Source of the DNA: Haloactinospora alba
GTDB lineage: Bacteria; Actinomycetota; Actinomycetes; Streptosporangiales; Streptosporangiaceae
Assembly (NCBI RefSeq): GCF_006717075.1
Contig: NZ_VFQC01000001.1
Location: 2,403,501-2,467,500, forward strand
Reading direction: 5' to 3'
DNA length: 64,000 bases
Position 1 is the stretch's first letter. Each line of letters starts with the position of its first letter. Below the pieces are notes generated by a model. That model saw only the letters and a program-made list of their open reading frames with translations, searched no databases and was not told where the DNA came from. Position numbers and translations under genes: made by a program. Positions 8,451 to 16,598 of the stretch are shown in pieces.

Positions 8451-9083
8451 ATGGACACAACCCTTCCCGCGGCGCCCGCCGACACGACGGTCATCTTCGA
8501 CTACGGAGGCGTGCTCTCCCAGCCACAGCCGCCGGAAGCAGTGGCCGAGCTGGAACGGCTCGCGGGCGTACCGGCCCCGGACTTCTGGGCAGCCTACTGG
8601 GACCAGCGGCGCAGCTACGACGGTGGGCTCACGGCTGTGGAGTACTGGGACCGCGTCGCCCACCAGGCCGGCGCCGAATGGGACACGTCCCGGACGAACG
8701 AGCTGTGGGCGGCCGACGTGAGCTCGTGGCTGCACGTCGCCCCCGAGAGTGTCGACCTTCTCCACCGGGCCGCCGCCACCGGCGCCAACGTGGCGCTGCT
8801 CTCCAACGCCCCCGCGGGGATCGCGAACGCGTTGCGGAGTTCGCCCGCCCTGTCCGTCCTGCGTGCGCAGTTCTTCAGCTGCGACCTTCGGATCTGCAAA
8901 CCCGATCCGGCGATCTACACCCGGGTACTCGACGCGTTGGACCTCCCTCCCGAGCGCAGTGTCTTCGTCGACGACCGCGAGGAGAACGTACAGGCCGCTC
9001 TGCGGTTGGGGATCGACGCGCACCGTTTCACCGGGAGCGGCGAGCTGGAGTCGTTCCTCACCCAGCGTCTGGGCCCCGTGTGA
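8451..9083 (+). CDS. HAD superfamily hydrolase (subfamily IA-like)
   Basis: 210 residues with all four haloacid-dehalogenase motifs in order: I, VIFDYGGVLS (residues 14-23) with the nucleophile Asp; II, LLSNA; III, the Lys of ICKPDP; IV, VFVDDREEN with the acidic pair. Motif I reads D-Y-G-G rather than D-x-D-G, so the acid/base Asp typical of phosphatases is missing, as in epoxide-hydrolase N-terminal-like and some dehalogenase-type HADs. The helical cap lies between motifs I and II. The substrate cannot be predicted. It stands alone between the PEBP gene and an ATP-grasp gene. Confidence 0.88.
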   Translation: MDTTLPAAPADTTVIFDYGGVLSQPQPPEAVAELERLAGVPAPDFWAAYWDQRRSYDGGLTAVEYWDRVAHQAGAEWDTSRTNELWAADVSSWLHVAPESVDLLHRAAATGANVALLSNAPAGIANALRSSPALSVLRAQFFSCDLRICKPDPAIYTRVLDALDLPPERSVFVDDREENVQAALRLGIDAHRFTGSGELESFLTQRLGPV

Positions 9084-9274
9084 GCGGTGTCCTCCCCACC
9101 GCCTCCCGGCTCGGGTAGTTCCCGGGCGGCGGGGAGCCGGTCACTCGCTCCGACACTCGGAGGCCGCTGTCCCACACGATGTGCGGATCGCGGGTTTACG
9201 CTCGGTACATGCGCGTTGACCGTATTCACTCTGAGAACAGCGCATTCCTCACCCCGAGCGGAGGAGCCCATACC

Positions 9275-10318
9275 GTGTCCGCCGCACATTTCCCCGACCG
9301 GTCCACCGTCATCGTCACCGCGGCCGGGTCGGCCGCGACGCCGTCCACGGTCCTGCACCTGCGCCGGCACGGGTTCCGCGTCGTCGCCACCGACACCGAT
9401 CCCGAAGCACCGGGACTCTACCTGGCGGACCGCAGCTACCTGGTCCCGTCGGGGGACAGCGGTGTTTTCCTGCCCGAGCTCCGTGCCATCTGCCGACGGG
9501 AGCAGGCCAGCGCGCTCGTCCCGTTGGTCGACGAGGAGCTGGTTCCGGCCGGGGAACTGGAGGACAAGGGGATGGCCGTGCTCCTCCCCCGTGCCGAGTT
9601 CGTCGCGACATGCCTGGACAAGTACGTGCTGATGCGACGGTTGGCGGCGGCCGGGCTCCCCGTCCCGGCCACCCGCCTGTTCGGGGAACGGTTCGGTTCT
9701 CCGGCGCCGCCGCTCGTGGTGAAGCCCCGCTCCGGACGTGGCAGCCGCGGGGTCCGGACGTGCGCCACGGCGGAGGAGTACGAGCGGTTGTCGGCCAGTG
9801 GCGAGCATGCCCCGGAGAACACCGTCGTCCAGGAGTGGATCGGCGGGACCGAGTTCACCGTGTCCGTGGTCTGCTGGCGGGACGGGACCGTGCAGGCGGT
9901 GGTTCCGAAGGAGGTGGTCCTGAAACGTGGGGTCACCACGTTCGCGGTGTCCCGCGAGCACCCGCGGGTGTCCGAGGTGTGCCGTGCTGTCCAGCACGAG
10001 CTGCGGGCCGACGGGCCGTTCAACGTTCAGCTCGCGCTGGACGGTTCCGGTGAGCCCCGCATCTTCGAGATCAACCCGCGGTTCTCCTCCACGGCCCCTC
10101 TAACCGCGGCCGCCGGGGTGGACGAGATCGCGGGGCTGATTCTGCAGGCGAGGCACCACGGACCGCGGTTGCGCGACACGTGGCGCTCGGGTGTGGTGAT
10201 GGTGCGGCGCTGCACCGAGGAGTTCCTCACCGAGGAGGAGTTCTCCGCCTGTGGCATCGTCCCGGGAGCGGAAACGCCGCGGACCGCGCGTCCGGCGGAC
10301 GTGGGAAGCCTGACGTAA
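9275..10318 (+). CDS. ATP-grasp enzyme, carbamoyl-phosphate-synthase-like
   Basis: 347 residues. An N-terminal pre-ATP-grasp Rossmann-like domain (VIVTAAGSAATPSTVLHLRRHG; VVATDTDPEAPGL) is followed by an ATP-grasp domain with LVVKPRSGRGSRGV, VQEWIGGTEFTV and the metal-binding IFEINPRFSS. Such proteins join a carboxylate to an amine or thiol using ATP, and this type often acts on peptidoglycan precursors, amino acids or natural products. The GTG at 9275 is chosen because GGAGGAG lies 8 bases upstream and homology begins just after it; the frame could be opened further upstream at 9179. No biosynthetic partners surround it, so the substrate is open. Confidence 0.85.
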   Translation: MSAAHFPDRSTVIVTAAGSAATPSTVLHLRRHGFRVVATDTDPEAPGLYLADRSYLVPSGDSGVFLPELRAICRREQASALVPLVDEELVPAGELEDKGMAVLLPRAEFVATCLDKYVLMRRLAAAGLPVPATRLFGERFGSPAPPLVVKPRSGRGSRGVRTCATAEEYERLSASGEHAPENTVVQEWIGGTEFTVSVVCWRDGTVQAVVPKEVVLKRGVTTFAVSREHPRVSEVCRAVQHELRADGPFNVQLALDGSGEPRIFEINPRFSSTAPLTAAAGVDEIAGLILQARHHGPRLRDTWRSGVVMVRRCTEEFLTEEEFSACGIVPGAETPRTARPADVGSLT

Positions 10319-10378
10319 CCGGCACCGCCCCGGGCGGTTGTCGGGATCGCGGACCCGTCCGCCAGAGATCCGGAAATT

Positions 10379-10399
10379 TATCCAGACATTTCCTGGATA
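10379..10399. promoter_or_regulatory. Inverted repeat upstream of the DUF1707 pair
   Basis: Perfect 7-bp arms TATCCAG and CTGGATA flank a 7-base spacer. A second repeat (GGAAAT/ATTTCC) is interleaved just upstream. The local AT content is unusually high. It is a candidate operator for the downstream genes. Confidence 0.35.
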
Positions 10400-10578
10400 G
10401 TGGTCATGGATAGGCAGCGTCGCTAGCGGAAAGAACCCTGTCGAGAAGAGGACGTAACGGTGCGCCCTGCTGCGTGGCGGACTCGTCACGACGGCGCGGT
10501 TCTGACGCGGCGCTTTTCTCGTACGAAGGCGGGACGTATCGTGAAATTCCCCAGCATCGTGCGGTAGGGGGTGGGACG

Positions 10579-11028
10579 TTGAGCGAGGAACAGGTCCCGG
10601 AAAACCGCATGCGCGCCTCGGACGCTGACCGGGACGCCACAGCCGAACGTCTCGCGATCGCCCTTCAGGAAGGCCGGCTCGGCGTGACGGAGTACGAGCA
10701 GCGCCTGGACGCGGCGATGAACGCAACCGTTCTGGGCCAGCTATGGAAACTATCGGCTGACCTTCCCGAGCCTCCGGAACCCGAGGAGTCCGACAGGGAA
10801 CTGGCCACCGCGGACCAGTCCGGTTTCGTCTCACCGTGGAAGGACTGGATCGACGAGTGGCGGTGGTGGCTCGGTGGAGCGGTCATCATGACGGGAATAT
10901 GGGGGGTAACCAGCATCATGGGCGGAGCACTGCTGCCGTTCTGGCCGCTGGTTCCGCTCGGAATCTGGGCAGCGATCCTGGTGGCGGCTGCCATCTGGCC
11001 GGACGAGAGTTCCGGCAGTCGGAGATAA
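10579..11028 (+). CDS. DUF1707 and 2-transmembrane domain protein (copy 1)
   Basis: 149 residues. A DUF1707 domain (MRASDADRDATAERLAIALQEGRLGVTEYEQRLDAA, residues 11-50) is followed by two membrane helices with IWGVTSIMGGALLPFWPLVPLGIW between and within them. DUF1707 is an actinobacterial helical domain found at the N-terminus of small membrane proteins, with no fixed function. The TTG start at 10579 is favoured because the neighbouring paralogue begins with the same E-E-Q-V-P segment and third-position GC drops sharply upstream. A GGGGGTGGG stretch precedes it. It is followed after 32 bases by its paralogue. Confidence 0.85.
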   Translation: MSEEQVPENRMRASDADRDATAERLAIALQEGRLGVTEYEQRLDAAMNATVLGQLWKLSADLPEPPEPEESDRELATADQSGFVSPWKDWIDEWRWWLGGAVIMTGIWGVTSIMGGALLPFWPLVPLGIWAAILVAAAIWPDESSGSRR

Positions 11029-11060
11029 ACGCCGTCCGGTTCGGGGGACGGAAGGCGAGT

Positions 11061-11549
11061 ATGGACGAGGAACAAGTACCGCCCGACCTCATGCGCGCCG
11101 GCGACATCGACCGCGATGCCGTCACCGAACGCCTGACGTACGCCTTCCAGGAAGGGCGGCTGACGCTGGACGAGTACCACGAGCGTCTGGACCGCGCCAT
11201 GCGTGCCGTTGTCATGCGCGACCTCGCTCCGCTCACCAGCGACCTTCCCGCTCCACCGCCGCCAGCCCCGAGAACCGAGTCGGAGGCGGGGCAGGAGGTT
11301 TCCGACGAACGCCAGGAACGGTGGCGGCAGCGGCTGGAACCGTGGCGCGGTCTCGCGGCGATCTCCGTCATCCTGGTGGGGATCTGGGGTGTAACGAGCG
11401 TGATCTCCGGTGAGCTGCTGCCGTTCTGGCCGCTGATCCCCATCGGTTTCATGTTCATGTTCACGCTGGCGGGAGCGGTCGGCGGAACGTACCTCGACGG
11501 GAGCGAGCAGCGTTCCCCGTTGGAGCGTCCGGACAGCGACGACCCGTGA
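11061..11549 (+). CDS. DUF1707 and 2-transmembrane domain protein (copy 2)
   Basis: 162 residues with the same layout as the preceding gene: EEQVPPDLMRAGDIDRDAVTERL opens the DUF1707 domain, a proline-rich linker follows, and two helices flank the shared motif IWGVTSVISGELLPFWPLIPIG. The two proteins are clear tandem duplicates and may form a membrane complex together. The ATG at 11061 follows GGAAGGCGAG. The membrane-domain repeat WGVTS..G.LLPFWPL is the best conserved part, more than the DUF1707 part. Function is unknown. Confidence 0.87.
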   Translation: MDEEQVPPDLMRAGDIDRDAVTERLTYAFQEGRLTLDEYHERLDRAMRAVVMRDLAPLTSDLPAPPPPAPRTESEAGQEVSDERQERWRQRLEPWRGLAAISVILVGIWGVTSVISGELLPFWPLIPIGFMFMFTLAGAVGGTYLDGSEQRSPLERPDSDDP

Positions 11550-11565
11550 CGGACGTGTCCCCTCC

Positions 11566-11592
11566 CGCCGCCGGAGGAGTCAGCCGGCGGCG
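11566..11592. terminator. Hairpin between convergent DUF1707 and DUF3145 genes
   Basis: Perfect 9-bp arms CGCCGCCGG and CCGGCGGCG flank a 9-base loop. The right arm lies in the last codons of the convergent DUF3145 gene. Probable bidirectional terminator. Confidence 0.5.
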
Positions 11593-12074
11593 TGCAACCA
11601 ACGCACCGGGGCGCCCTCCCCGGCGTGGCGGAACGGTTCGAGTTCCTCGTCCCACACACGGCCGGTGAGCCGGTCGAGTTCCTCGGCGAGGTCGGTCCCG
11701 TGCGCCGCCGCGCTCTCCATCGCCGCACGCAGCCGGGACTCGGAGACCATGACCTCCCCCGCCGCGCTCGTGACGGCGGTGAAGATGCCCAGTGCGGGGG
11801 TGTAGCTGTAACGCACCCCGTCGCATCCGGGCGTCGCCTCCTCGGTCACCTCGAAGCGAAGCTTCTGCCAACCGTTCAGCGCGGAGGCGATGGCGCCGGA
11901 CACACCCGGCGTGCCCTGCCAGTTCAGCTCGGAACGTTGCACTCCCGGGGCGGCCGGCTGGGCTGTCCACTCGAGTCGCACGGGTACACCCATCACCCCG
12001 GCGACCGCCCATTCGACATGCGGGCACAGCGCCGCAGGAGCGGAGTGTACGTACAAGACGCCGCGTGCGGACAC
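11580..12074 (-). CDS. DUF3145 family protein
   Basis: 164 residues matching the actinobacterial DUF3145 family, recognised from RGVLYVHSAPAALCPHVEWAVAGVMG at the start and the late RLTGRVWDEELEPFRHAGEGAPVRWLHAAG. The family is nearly universal in actinomycetes, often near fatty-acid synthesis genes, but has no assigned function; no such neighbours are visible here. The start is GTG with AGGAGG just upstream. No membrane segment or signal is present, so it should be cytosolic. It is divergent from the sigma factor gene. Confidence 0.88.
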   Translation of the reverse strand: MSARGVLYVHSAPAALCPHVEWAVAGVMGVPVRLEWTAQPAAPGVQRSELNWQGTPGVSGAIASALNGWQKLRFEVTEEATPGCDGVRYSYTPALGIFTAVTSAAGEVMVSESRLRAAMESAAAHGTDLAEELDRLTGRVWDEELEPFRHAGEGAPVRWLHAAG

Positions 12075-12241
12075 TGAACCTCCTGATACGAACGAGTGCG
12101 CTTCCCCGACGCCCTCGTACCGGCAGAGGAGCTGTCCGTATTGGGTACTCTTCGCACCCCATTGTGCCCCATGCCCCCCACGGGCACCAGAGGCACCGAC
12201 CGAATCCGGCGTTTCCCCGGCGTAGGGCGATGAAAAAGGCT

Positions 12242-12264
12242 AACGTGCTCCTGCATATAGACGT
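12242..12264 (+). promoter_or_regulatory. Candidate ECF-type promoter of the sigma-CHAT operon
   Basis: AAC (12242-12244) and CGT (12262-12264) are separated by 17 bases, matching the AAC...CGT pattern of many ECF sigma promoters, which often drive their own sigma gene. It lies 20 bases before the sigma start. A TATAGA sequence also falls within it. Confidence 0.3.
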
Positions 12265-12284
12265 GAACCGAGATCCTACTGGGG

Positions 12285-12878
12285 GTGCGGGTGCGAGACC
12301 AGCCCGACGGAGACGTCCCAACCGGCGAACTGGTCAAACGTGCCCTGGAGGGAGGGGATCCCGCAGCGTGGGAGTCCCTCATCGGCCGCTACGTCCGCAG
12401 GGTCCGTGCGGTGGTGCGTTCCTACGGCCTCTCCACCCACGACGCCCAGGACGCGGAGCAGACGGTGTGGTTCCGCCTCTCCGACCATCTCGCCCGCATA
12501 CGTTCCCCCGACCGGATCGGCGCCTGGCTCGCTTCCACGGCACACGACGAGTGCCGCAAACAGCTGCGTCTGAGCCGCCGCGTCACTCCCGCCGACCCCG
12601 CCCAGCTCGACGCCGTCGACCATCACAGCCCCGAAACGTTGCATCTGGACGCTGAGACGGCCCGCCGGGTACACGGGGCCATAACCCAGCTGGGCGAGCC
12701 GGACCGGACCGTGGCCGCCCTGGACCTGCACGCTCCCCGCTCTCCCGCGAGTGACGTGGCGGAGTTCACCGGATTGCCGCAGCGGGAGGTTCCCACTGTG
12801 CGCCGCCGCGCGCGGCGGCGGCTACGCCGGATCCTCACGTCGAACGACCAGCGGAAAGGGTCAGGATATGTCCGATGA
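12285..12878 (+). CDS. ECF-like RNA polymerase sigma factor
   Basis: 197 residues with a sigma-70 region 2 (ESLIGRYVRRVRAVVRSYGL, DAQDAEQTVWFRLSDHLARI, then the -10-binding RIGAWLASTAHDECRK) and a degenerate region 4 helix-turn-helix ([28 protein letters not shown]). Length and domain order fit an extracytoplasmic-function sigma factor. It probably directs RNA polymerase to a small regulon. Its stop overlaps the next gene by 11 bases. There is no membrane anti-sigma factor, so activity is presumably set by the neighbouring beta-domain protein or CHAT protease. The GTG start lacks a strong ribosome site; 12291 is an alternative GTG. Confidence 0.85.
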   Translation: MRVRDQPDGDVPTGELVKRALEGGDPAAWESLIGRYVRRVRAVVRSYGLSTHDAQDAEQTVWFRLSDHLARIRSPDRIGAWLASTAHDECRKQLRLSRRVTPADPAQLDAVDHHSPETLHLDAETARRVHGAITQLGEPDRTVAALDLHAPRSPASDVAEFTGLPQREVPTVRRRARRRLRRILTSNDQRKGSGYVR

Positions 12879-13338
12879 GGACGCAGTCGAGGACGCGCTG
12901 TTCATGGAGGAGCTCCGGCGCGCCCACGCCGCGCCGGAACCCACGACCGACGAGATCCGCGCCACCGCCCGGGCGCTGAGCTCGAACCGCCGGCACGGTG
13001 CGCTCCTCGCCGAGTTGGAGGAGGACTCGGCGGACTGCCCCGCAGGCGGGTTGCGGGAGACGTCCGCCCTCACGGACACGCGCTACGCGTGGTTCCACGA
13101 CTCCACTGTCACGGTCCGGTTGGAGATCGTCGCGTTCGACGGGCAGCGGGATGTCGTCGGACGCGTCACGCCCGCCCCGGACTCCCCCGTCCTACTGCAG
13201 CGCGCGGACAGCACGAGCAGCCATCCCGTGGACCCCGACGGTGCTTTCACGGCACGGGGCCTCGCGCGGGGGCCGCTCAGCCTGCTGGTGCTGCCACCGG
13301 GCGGCCCTATGGTCGCGACCCGGTGGATCACCGTGTAA
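12868..13338 (+). CDS. Small acidic protein with C-terminal beta (CarboxypepD_reg-like) domain
   Basis: 156 residues. The first 65 residues are acidic and helical. The C-terminal half (VTVRLEIVAFDGQRDVVGRV, then DPDGAFTARGLARGPLSLLVL and a final TRWITV) looks like a transthyretin-like beta sandwich of the carboxypeptidase-regulatory type. It overlaps the sigma gene by 11 bases and has AGGGTCAGG before its ATG, so it is translationally coupled to it. I recall similar proteins between sigma factors and CHAT-protease genes in other actinomycetes, without known function. It could be an anti-sigma or adaptor, or a substrate of the protease; nothing in the sequence decides. Confidence 0.8.
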   Translation: MSDEDAVEDALFMEELRRAHAAPEPTTDEIRATARALSSNRRHGALLAELEEDSADCPAGGLRETSALTDTRYAWFHDSTVTVRLEIVAFDGQRDVVGRVTPAPDSPVLLQRADSTSSHPVDPDGAFTARGLARGPLSLLVLPPGGPMVATRWITV

Positions 13339-13339
13339 C

Positions 13340-13389
13340 CGCGCCGGTGGCACTGTCGGGGTCGCCATACCCCCGGCGCGACGTTGACA
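13340..13389 (+). promoter_or_regulatory. Stem-loop followed by TTGACA box before the CHAT gene
   Basis: Arms CGCGCCGG (13340-13347) and CCGGCGCG (13373-13380) start right after the stop codon of the beta-domain gene, with a further TGGC/GCCA pairing inside. TTGACA follows at 13384-13389, with a weak -10 (GTGTAG or TGTAGA) 17-18 bases on. This suggests attenuation plus a separate promoter for the protease gene. Confidence 0.4.
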
Positions 13390-13497
13390 CGTCGCGGAAA
13401 CGCTTCGTGTAGAAGGAATTCCGGAGTGTTATCACTGCTGTGGGCCGGACCTCCTCTCCGCCCCGCAGTTCCGGTAGCTCTCGAAAGGCGCTGTCTC

Positions 13498-16041
13498 GTG
13501 ACGGTTTCCCGTGCCGACGGAATCTCCCTCTCCCGCACCCTCATCGCGCAAAGCCCGGACGTCGCCCGCCGGCGGGCGGAACAGACACTCGCGGAGGACC
13601 CCTCCCCCCGCCCACGAGCCACAGCGTTGTGGCTGCTGGGAATGGCGCGGCGGGAGCTCGGGGAGTCCGACACCGCCCACCGCCTGCTGTACCAGGCGGC
13701 CGCTGTCGCCTCCCGGGCCGGCGTACCCGACACAGCAGCCCACGCGCGGGCCTCCCGGTTGGGTTCCATGGCCATGCGGCACGGCACGAGCGGTATGGCG
13801 GGAACCTCCCTGGGACGTATGAGTACCGCCGTTTCCTCGGCACGCGCCCTCGTTCCGCTGCACCTCGGGGTCGCCGCCGCCCAGCGCGGACGGTTCGGTT
13901 CCGCGTTGGCCGGTTTCGACACCGCCCTGGGCGAGATGGCCGGTGCGGACGAACAGCTGCTGTGCGGGCTCCTCAGCAACCGCGGCCTCGCCCTGATGTA
14001 CTCGGAGCGTTTCGGGGAAGCCCGCCACGACCTGGAACGGGCCCGCTCCATAGCGGAGGAGCGCACGCTGACCTACCTGCACGGCGTCACCGTGCAGAAC
14101 CTGGGGTGCCTCGCGGTCCGGAACGGCGACGTTCCCGGCGCCCTCTCCCTCTTCGCCGAGGCCGCTCCTCTGGTTCCCGCAGCGAGGCAGGCCGCGTTGT
14201 GGCTGGACCGCACGGACGCGCTCCTCACCGCCGGCATGACGGGCCAGGCCGAACACGCCCTCACCGAGGTGCAGCGCCTCCTCCCACCGCGGGGAGCCTC
14301 CACCTCCGACCTCACCGCCTTCTCCCTGCTGCGCGCCAAGATCCACCTCGCTCGGGGCGCCTCTGAGGAGGCGGGCCGCCACGCGCAGCGTGTGCGCCGC
14401 TGGTTCCCCTCCGACTCCATGTGGGCACGGCTCGGCGCTCTCCTGGAATGGGCGGCCCGCAACGGGACCAGTCACAGCCACGCTCTCGGGCCGGTCGCGG
14501 AGGAGGCAGCGCGCGGCACCGGAATACGCAACAACCGTAAGGCTCCACGGCCGCGTTCCCGTGCCCGGCCGCACTCCTCGGTTCCGGACGTCCGCACGGG
14601 GGCGGCGTCGGCCGCGCTCGCCCGTTGCGTGCCGACTACCCCGTTGGGTCCGCTCTCCGTGGCTGTCCCCAACCAGCGGCACACCGACGCGCTCGGTGCT
14701 CTCGCCCTCGGCGAGCACGAACGGGCCCGAAGCGAGCTCCTGCGGCGGCCGGCGGACGGGCAGCCGGCCGTCGCCGTCCACCACGTGGAAGCGATCGCCC
14801 AGACCCGCACGCACAGCCAGGAGATCGCCAGCGCCGGCGCGGAGATAGCGATGGCCGACGGGGACGCTGCCGCCGCACTGGAATGGGTCGAGCACAGCCG
14901 CACGCCCGGGATCCGCCCGTCCCCGTGCCGGGACCGGGAATGGGGCGGGCTGCTGGAGCGGTGCCGTTCCGAGTACACCAGGGCCGACGACGGGGAAGGC
15001 ACAGCCCCGGAACAGTTGCGCAGCACGACCGCCCGGCTGGGGATCGCGCAGTGGCACAGCGGATGCGCACGACCCTCCGCTCCTCCGCGAACGGTGGCAC
15101 CCCTGCCGCAGGAGTTCCGCCGCCACCTACGGGACCGGGTGTTCCTGTGTTACGCCCATGTCGGCGGCGCACCCGTGGCGTTCACGTTCTCCAACGGCCG
15201 GAGCGGCATCCACGAACTCGCGCCCCGGGGAGAGATCGAGGACGCGGTGGCGAAGCTGGTGAGCGCCGCGCGGTTCAACGCCGTCTTCCCTGGCGGAGCT
15301 GCCCAGCGGGACCTCACCCGCGCGGCGCAACGGGTGGAACACGCCCTTCTCCGTCCCGTCGCCGCAGCCGTCGGCGACCGTCCGCTGGTCATCGCCCCGG
15401 CAGCGTACGCGCAGTCGCTTCCGTGGGGACTCCTCCCGTCGCTGCGCGGCCGCGACATCACCGTCGTACCGTCCGGACGGTCCTGGCTGGAGAGCCTCGA
15501 CCACTGCCGAGGCGCACGCGGCACGGCGCTGCTCGCCGCCGGGGCGGGGATCGGCGGCGGCGAGACGGAGGTCCGGAGTCTGCGTCGGCTCTACCCCGGC
15601 GCACGCGTCCTTACCGGGAAGGACGCCACGGTGAGGACACTGCTGGAAGAGCTCGGCGGCGCCGACGTGGCGCACGTGGCGGCGCACGGCTGGACCCCCG
15701 CGTCCGCTCCCATGCTGTCCGGGCTGTCCATGGCGGACGGGCCCGTCTTCGCCTACGACCTGGAACGGCTCCCCCGCGTTCCCAATCTGTGCGTGCTGTC
15801 GTCCTGCTGGCTCGGACGGTCGGTCCCCTCCGACACCGGGAGCCCACTCGGATTGAGTTCGGCCCTCCTGGCGCTGGGCTCGGCGACCGTCGTCGCCGGG
15901 GTCCTTCCGGTGCGCGACCACGACATCACCCCCGCGATGACCCGCATGCACGGTGCCATCCACGCGGGGGCGACACCGAGCCGCGCGGTCGCCGACCATC
16001 TGGCGGACGCCGGGTTCGTCTGCTTCGGCGCCGGAGCGTAG
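13498..16041 (+). CDS. TPR-CHAT domain protein (caspase-like protease)
   Basis: 847 residues. Roughly 1-330 is a run of at least five TPR-like helical repeats (such as LLSNRGLALMYSERFGEAR), followed by a basic proline-rich hinge and further helices. The C-terminal 250 residues are a CHAT peptidase domain of the caspase/separase clan with both catalytic residues: His730 in HVAAHGW and Cys770 in CVLSSCWLG. It should be a cytosolic cysteine protease gated by the repeat region. The GTG at 13498 is chosen over a GTG at 13426, which has a better ribosome site, because third-position GC is only about half in the stretch between. It is third in a sigma-factor operon. Confidence 0.86.
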   Translation: MTVSRADGISLSRTLIAQSPDVARRRAEQTLAEDPSPRPRATALWLLGMARRELGESDTAHRLLYQAAAVASRAGVPDTAAHARASRLGSMAMRHGTSGMAGTSLGRMSTAVSSARALVPLHLGVAAAQRGRFGSALAGFDTALGEMAGADEQLLCGLLSNRGLALMYSERFGEARHDLERARSIAEERTLTYLHGVTVQNLGCLAVRNGDVPGALSLFAEAAPLVPAARQAALWLDRTDALLTAGMTGQAEHALTEVQRLLPPRGASTSDLTAFSLLRAKIHLARGASEEAGRHAQRVRRWFPSDSMWARLGALLEWAARNGTSHSHALGPVAEEAARGTGIRNNRKAPRPRSRARPHSSVPDVRTGAASAALARCVPTTPLGPLSVAVPNQRHTDALGALALGEHERARSELLRRPADGQPAVAVHHVEAIAQTRTHSQEIASAGAEIAMADGDAAAALEWVEHSRTPGIRPSPCRDREWGGLLERCRSEYTRADDGEGTAPEQLRSTTARLGIAQWHSGCARPSAPPRTVAPLPQEFRRHLRDRVFLCYAHVGGAPVAFTFSNGRSGIHELAPRGEIEDAVAKLVSAARFNAVFPGGAAQRDLTRAAQRVEHALLRPVAAAVGDRPLVIAPAAYAQSLPWGLLPSLRGRDITVVPSGRSWLESLDHCRGARGTALLAAGAGIGGGETEVRSLRRLYPGARVLTGKDATVRTLLEELGGADVAHVAAHGWTPASAPMLSGLSMADGPVFAYDLERLPRVPNLCVLSSCWLGRSVPSDTGSPLGLSSALLALGSATVVAGVLPVRDHDITPAMTRMHGAIHAGATPSRAVADHLADAGFVCFGAGA

Positions 16042-16187
16042 AGCGCCACCGCGGCGAACGCGTGACAGCGCGCTCCCCGCCGCCGTAGGGCGTTGCCCCG
16101 GCACGGAGCGGTCCGGGCGCCGCGGGGTGCGTCACCTCCCCGGGGCGAGGCACAGCAGCCTCGGCGCGGGCGCGATAGCGTACACAC

Positions 16188-16598
16188 ATGGAGGATGACA
16201 CAACCCGTTCGCACGAGGCGGGCGAGGCACACGTTTTCACGGTGGCGGAGGCGCGTGCGCTCATGCCCGAGGTACGCAGCAACGCGGCGGACCTCGTCTC
16301 CCTGCGGGCGGACATGGCCGAACTCGCCGCCGAGGTCCGCGGGGTCGGCGGTTCCGCGCTGGGCGGGGTCGCCGAGCTCAAGGCCATGGAAGCGCGGTTC
16401 AGCGAACTGCAGACCTGGTTCACGGACAAGGGGATCGAGGTGAAGGGGATAGCACCGCTTCTCATCGATTTCCCGGCGTCACTGGACGGTGTGTCGGTGC
16501 GGTTGTGCTGGTTGGAGGACGAGACCGAGCTGGGCTGGTACCACCGGAGCGACCTCGGTTTCCTCGGCCGCCGCCCTCTCCCACCCGAGGCTTCCTGA
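16188..16598 (+). CDS. DUF2203 family protein
   Basis: 136 residues. The N-terminus HVFTVAEARALMPEVRSNAADLVSLRADMAEL is a long helix typical of DUF2203; the C-terminus carries the signature LLIDFPASLDGVSVRLCWLEDETELGWYH and a closing GFLGRRPL. DUF2203 is a small widespread soluble family of unknown function. No membrane segment or signal is visible. The gene stands alone and is followed by two hairpins. Confidence 0.87.
   Translation: MEDDTTRSHEAGEAHVFTVAEARALMPEVRSNAADLVSLRADMAELAAEVRGVGGSALGGVAELKAMEARFSELQTWFTDKGIEVKGIAPLLIDFPASLDGVSVRLCWLEDETELGWYHRSDLGFLGRRPLPPEAS

Noticed and set aside
13384-13497. Upstream extension of the CHAT gene to 13384 or 13426
   Set aside because: Third-position GC falls to about half and the residues do not continue the TPR pattern, although 13426 has a better ribosome site.
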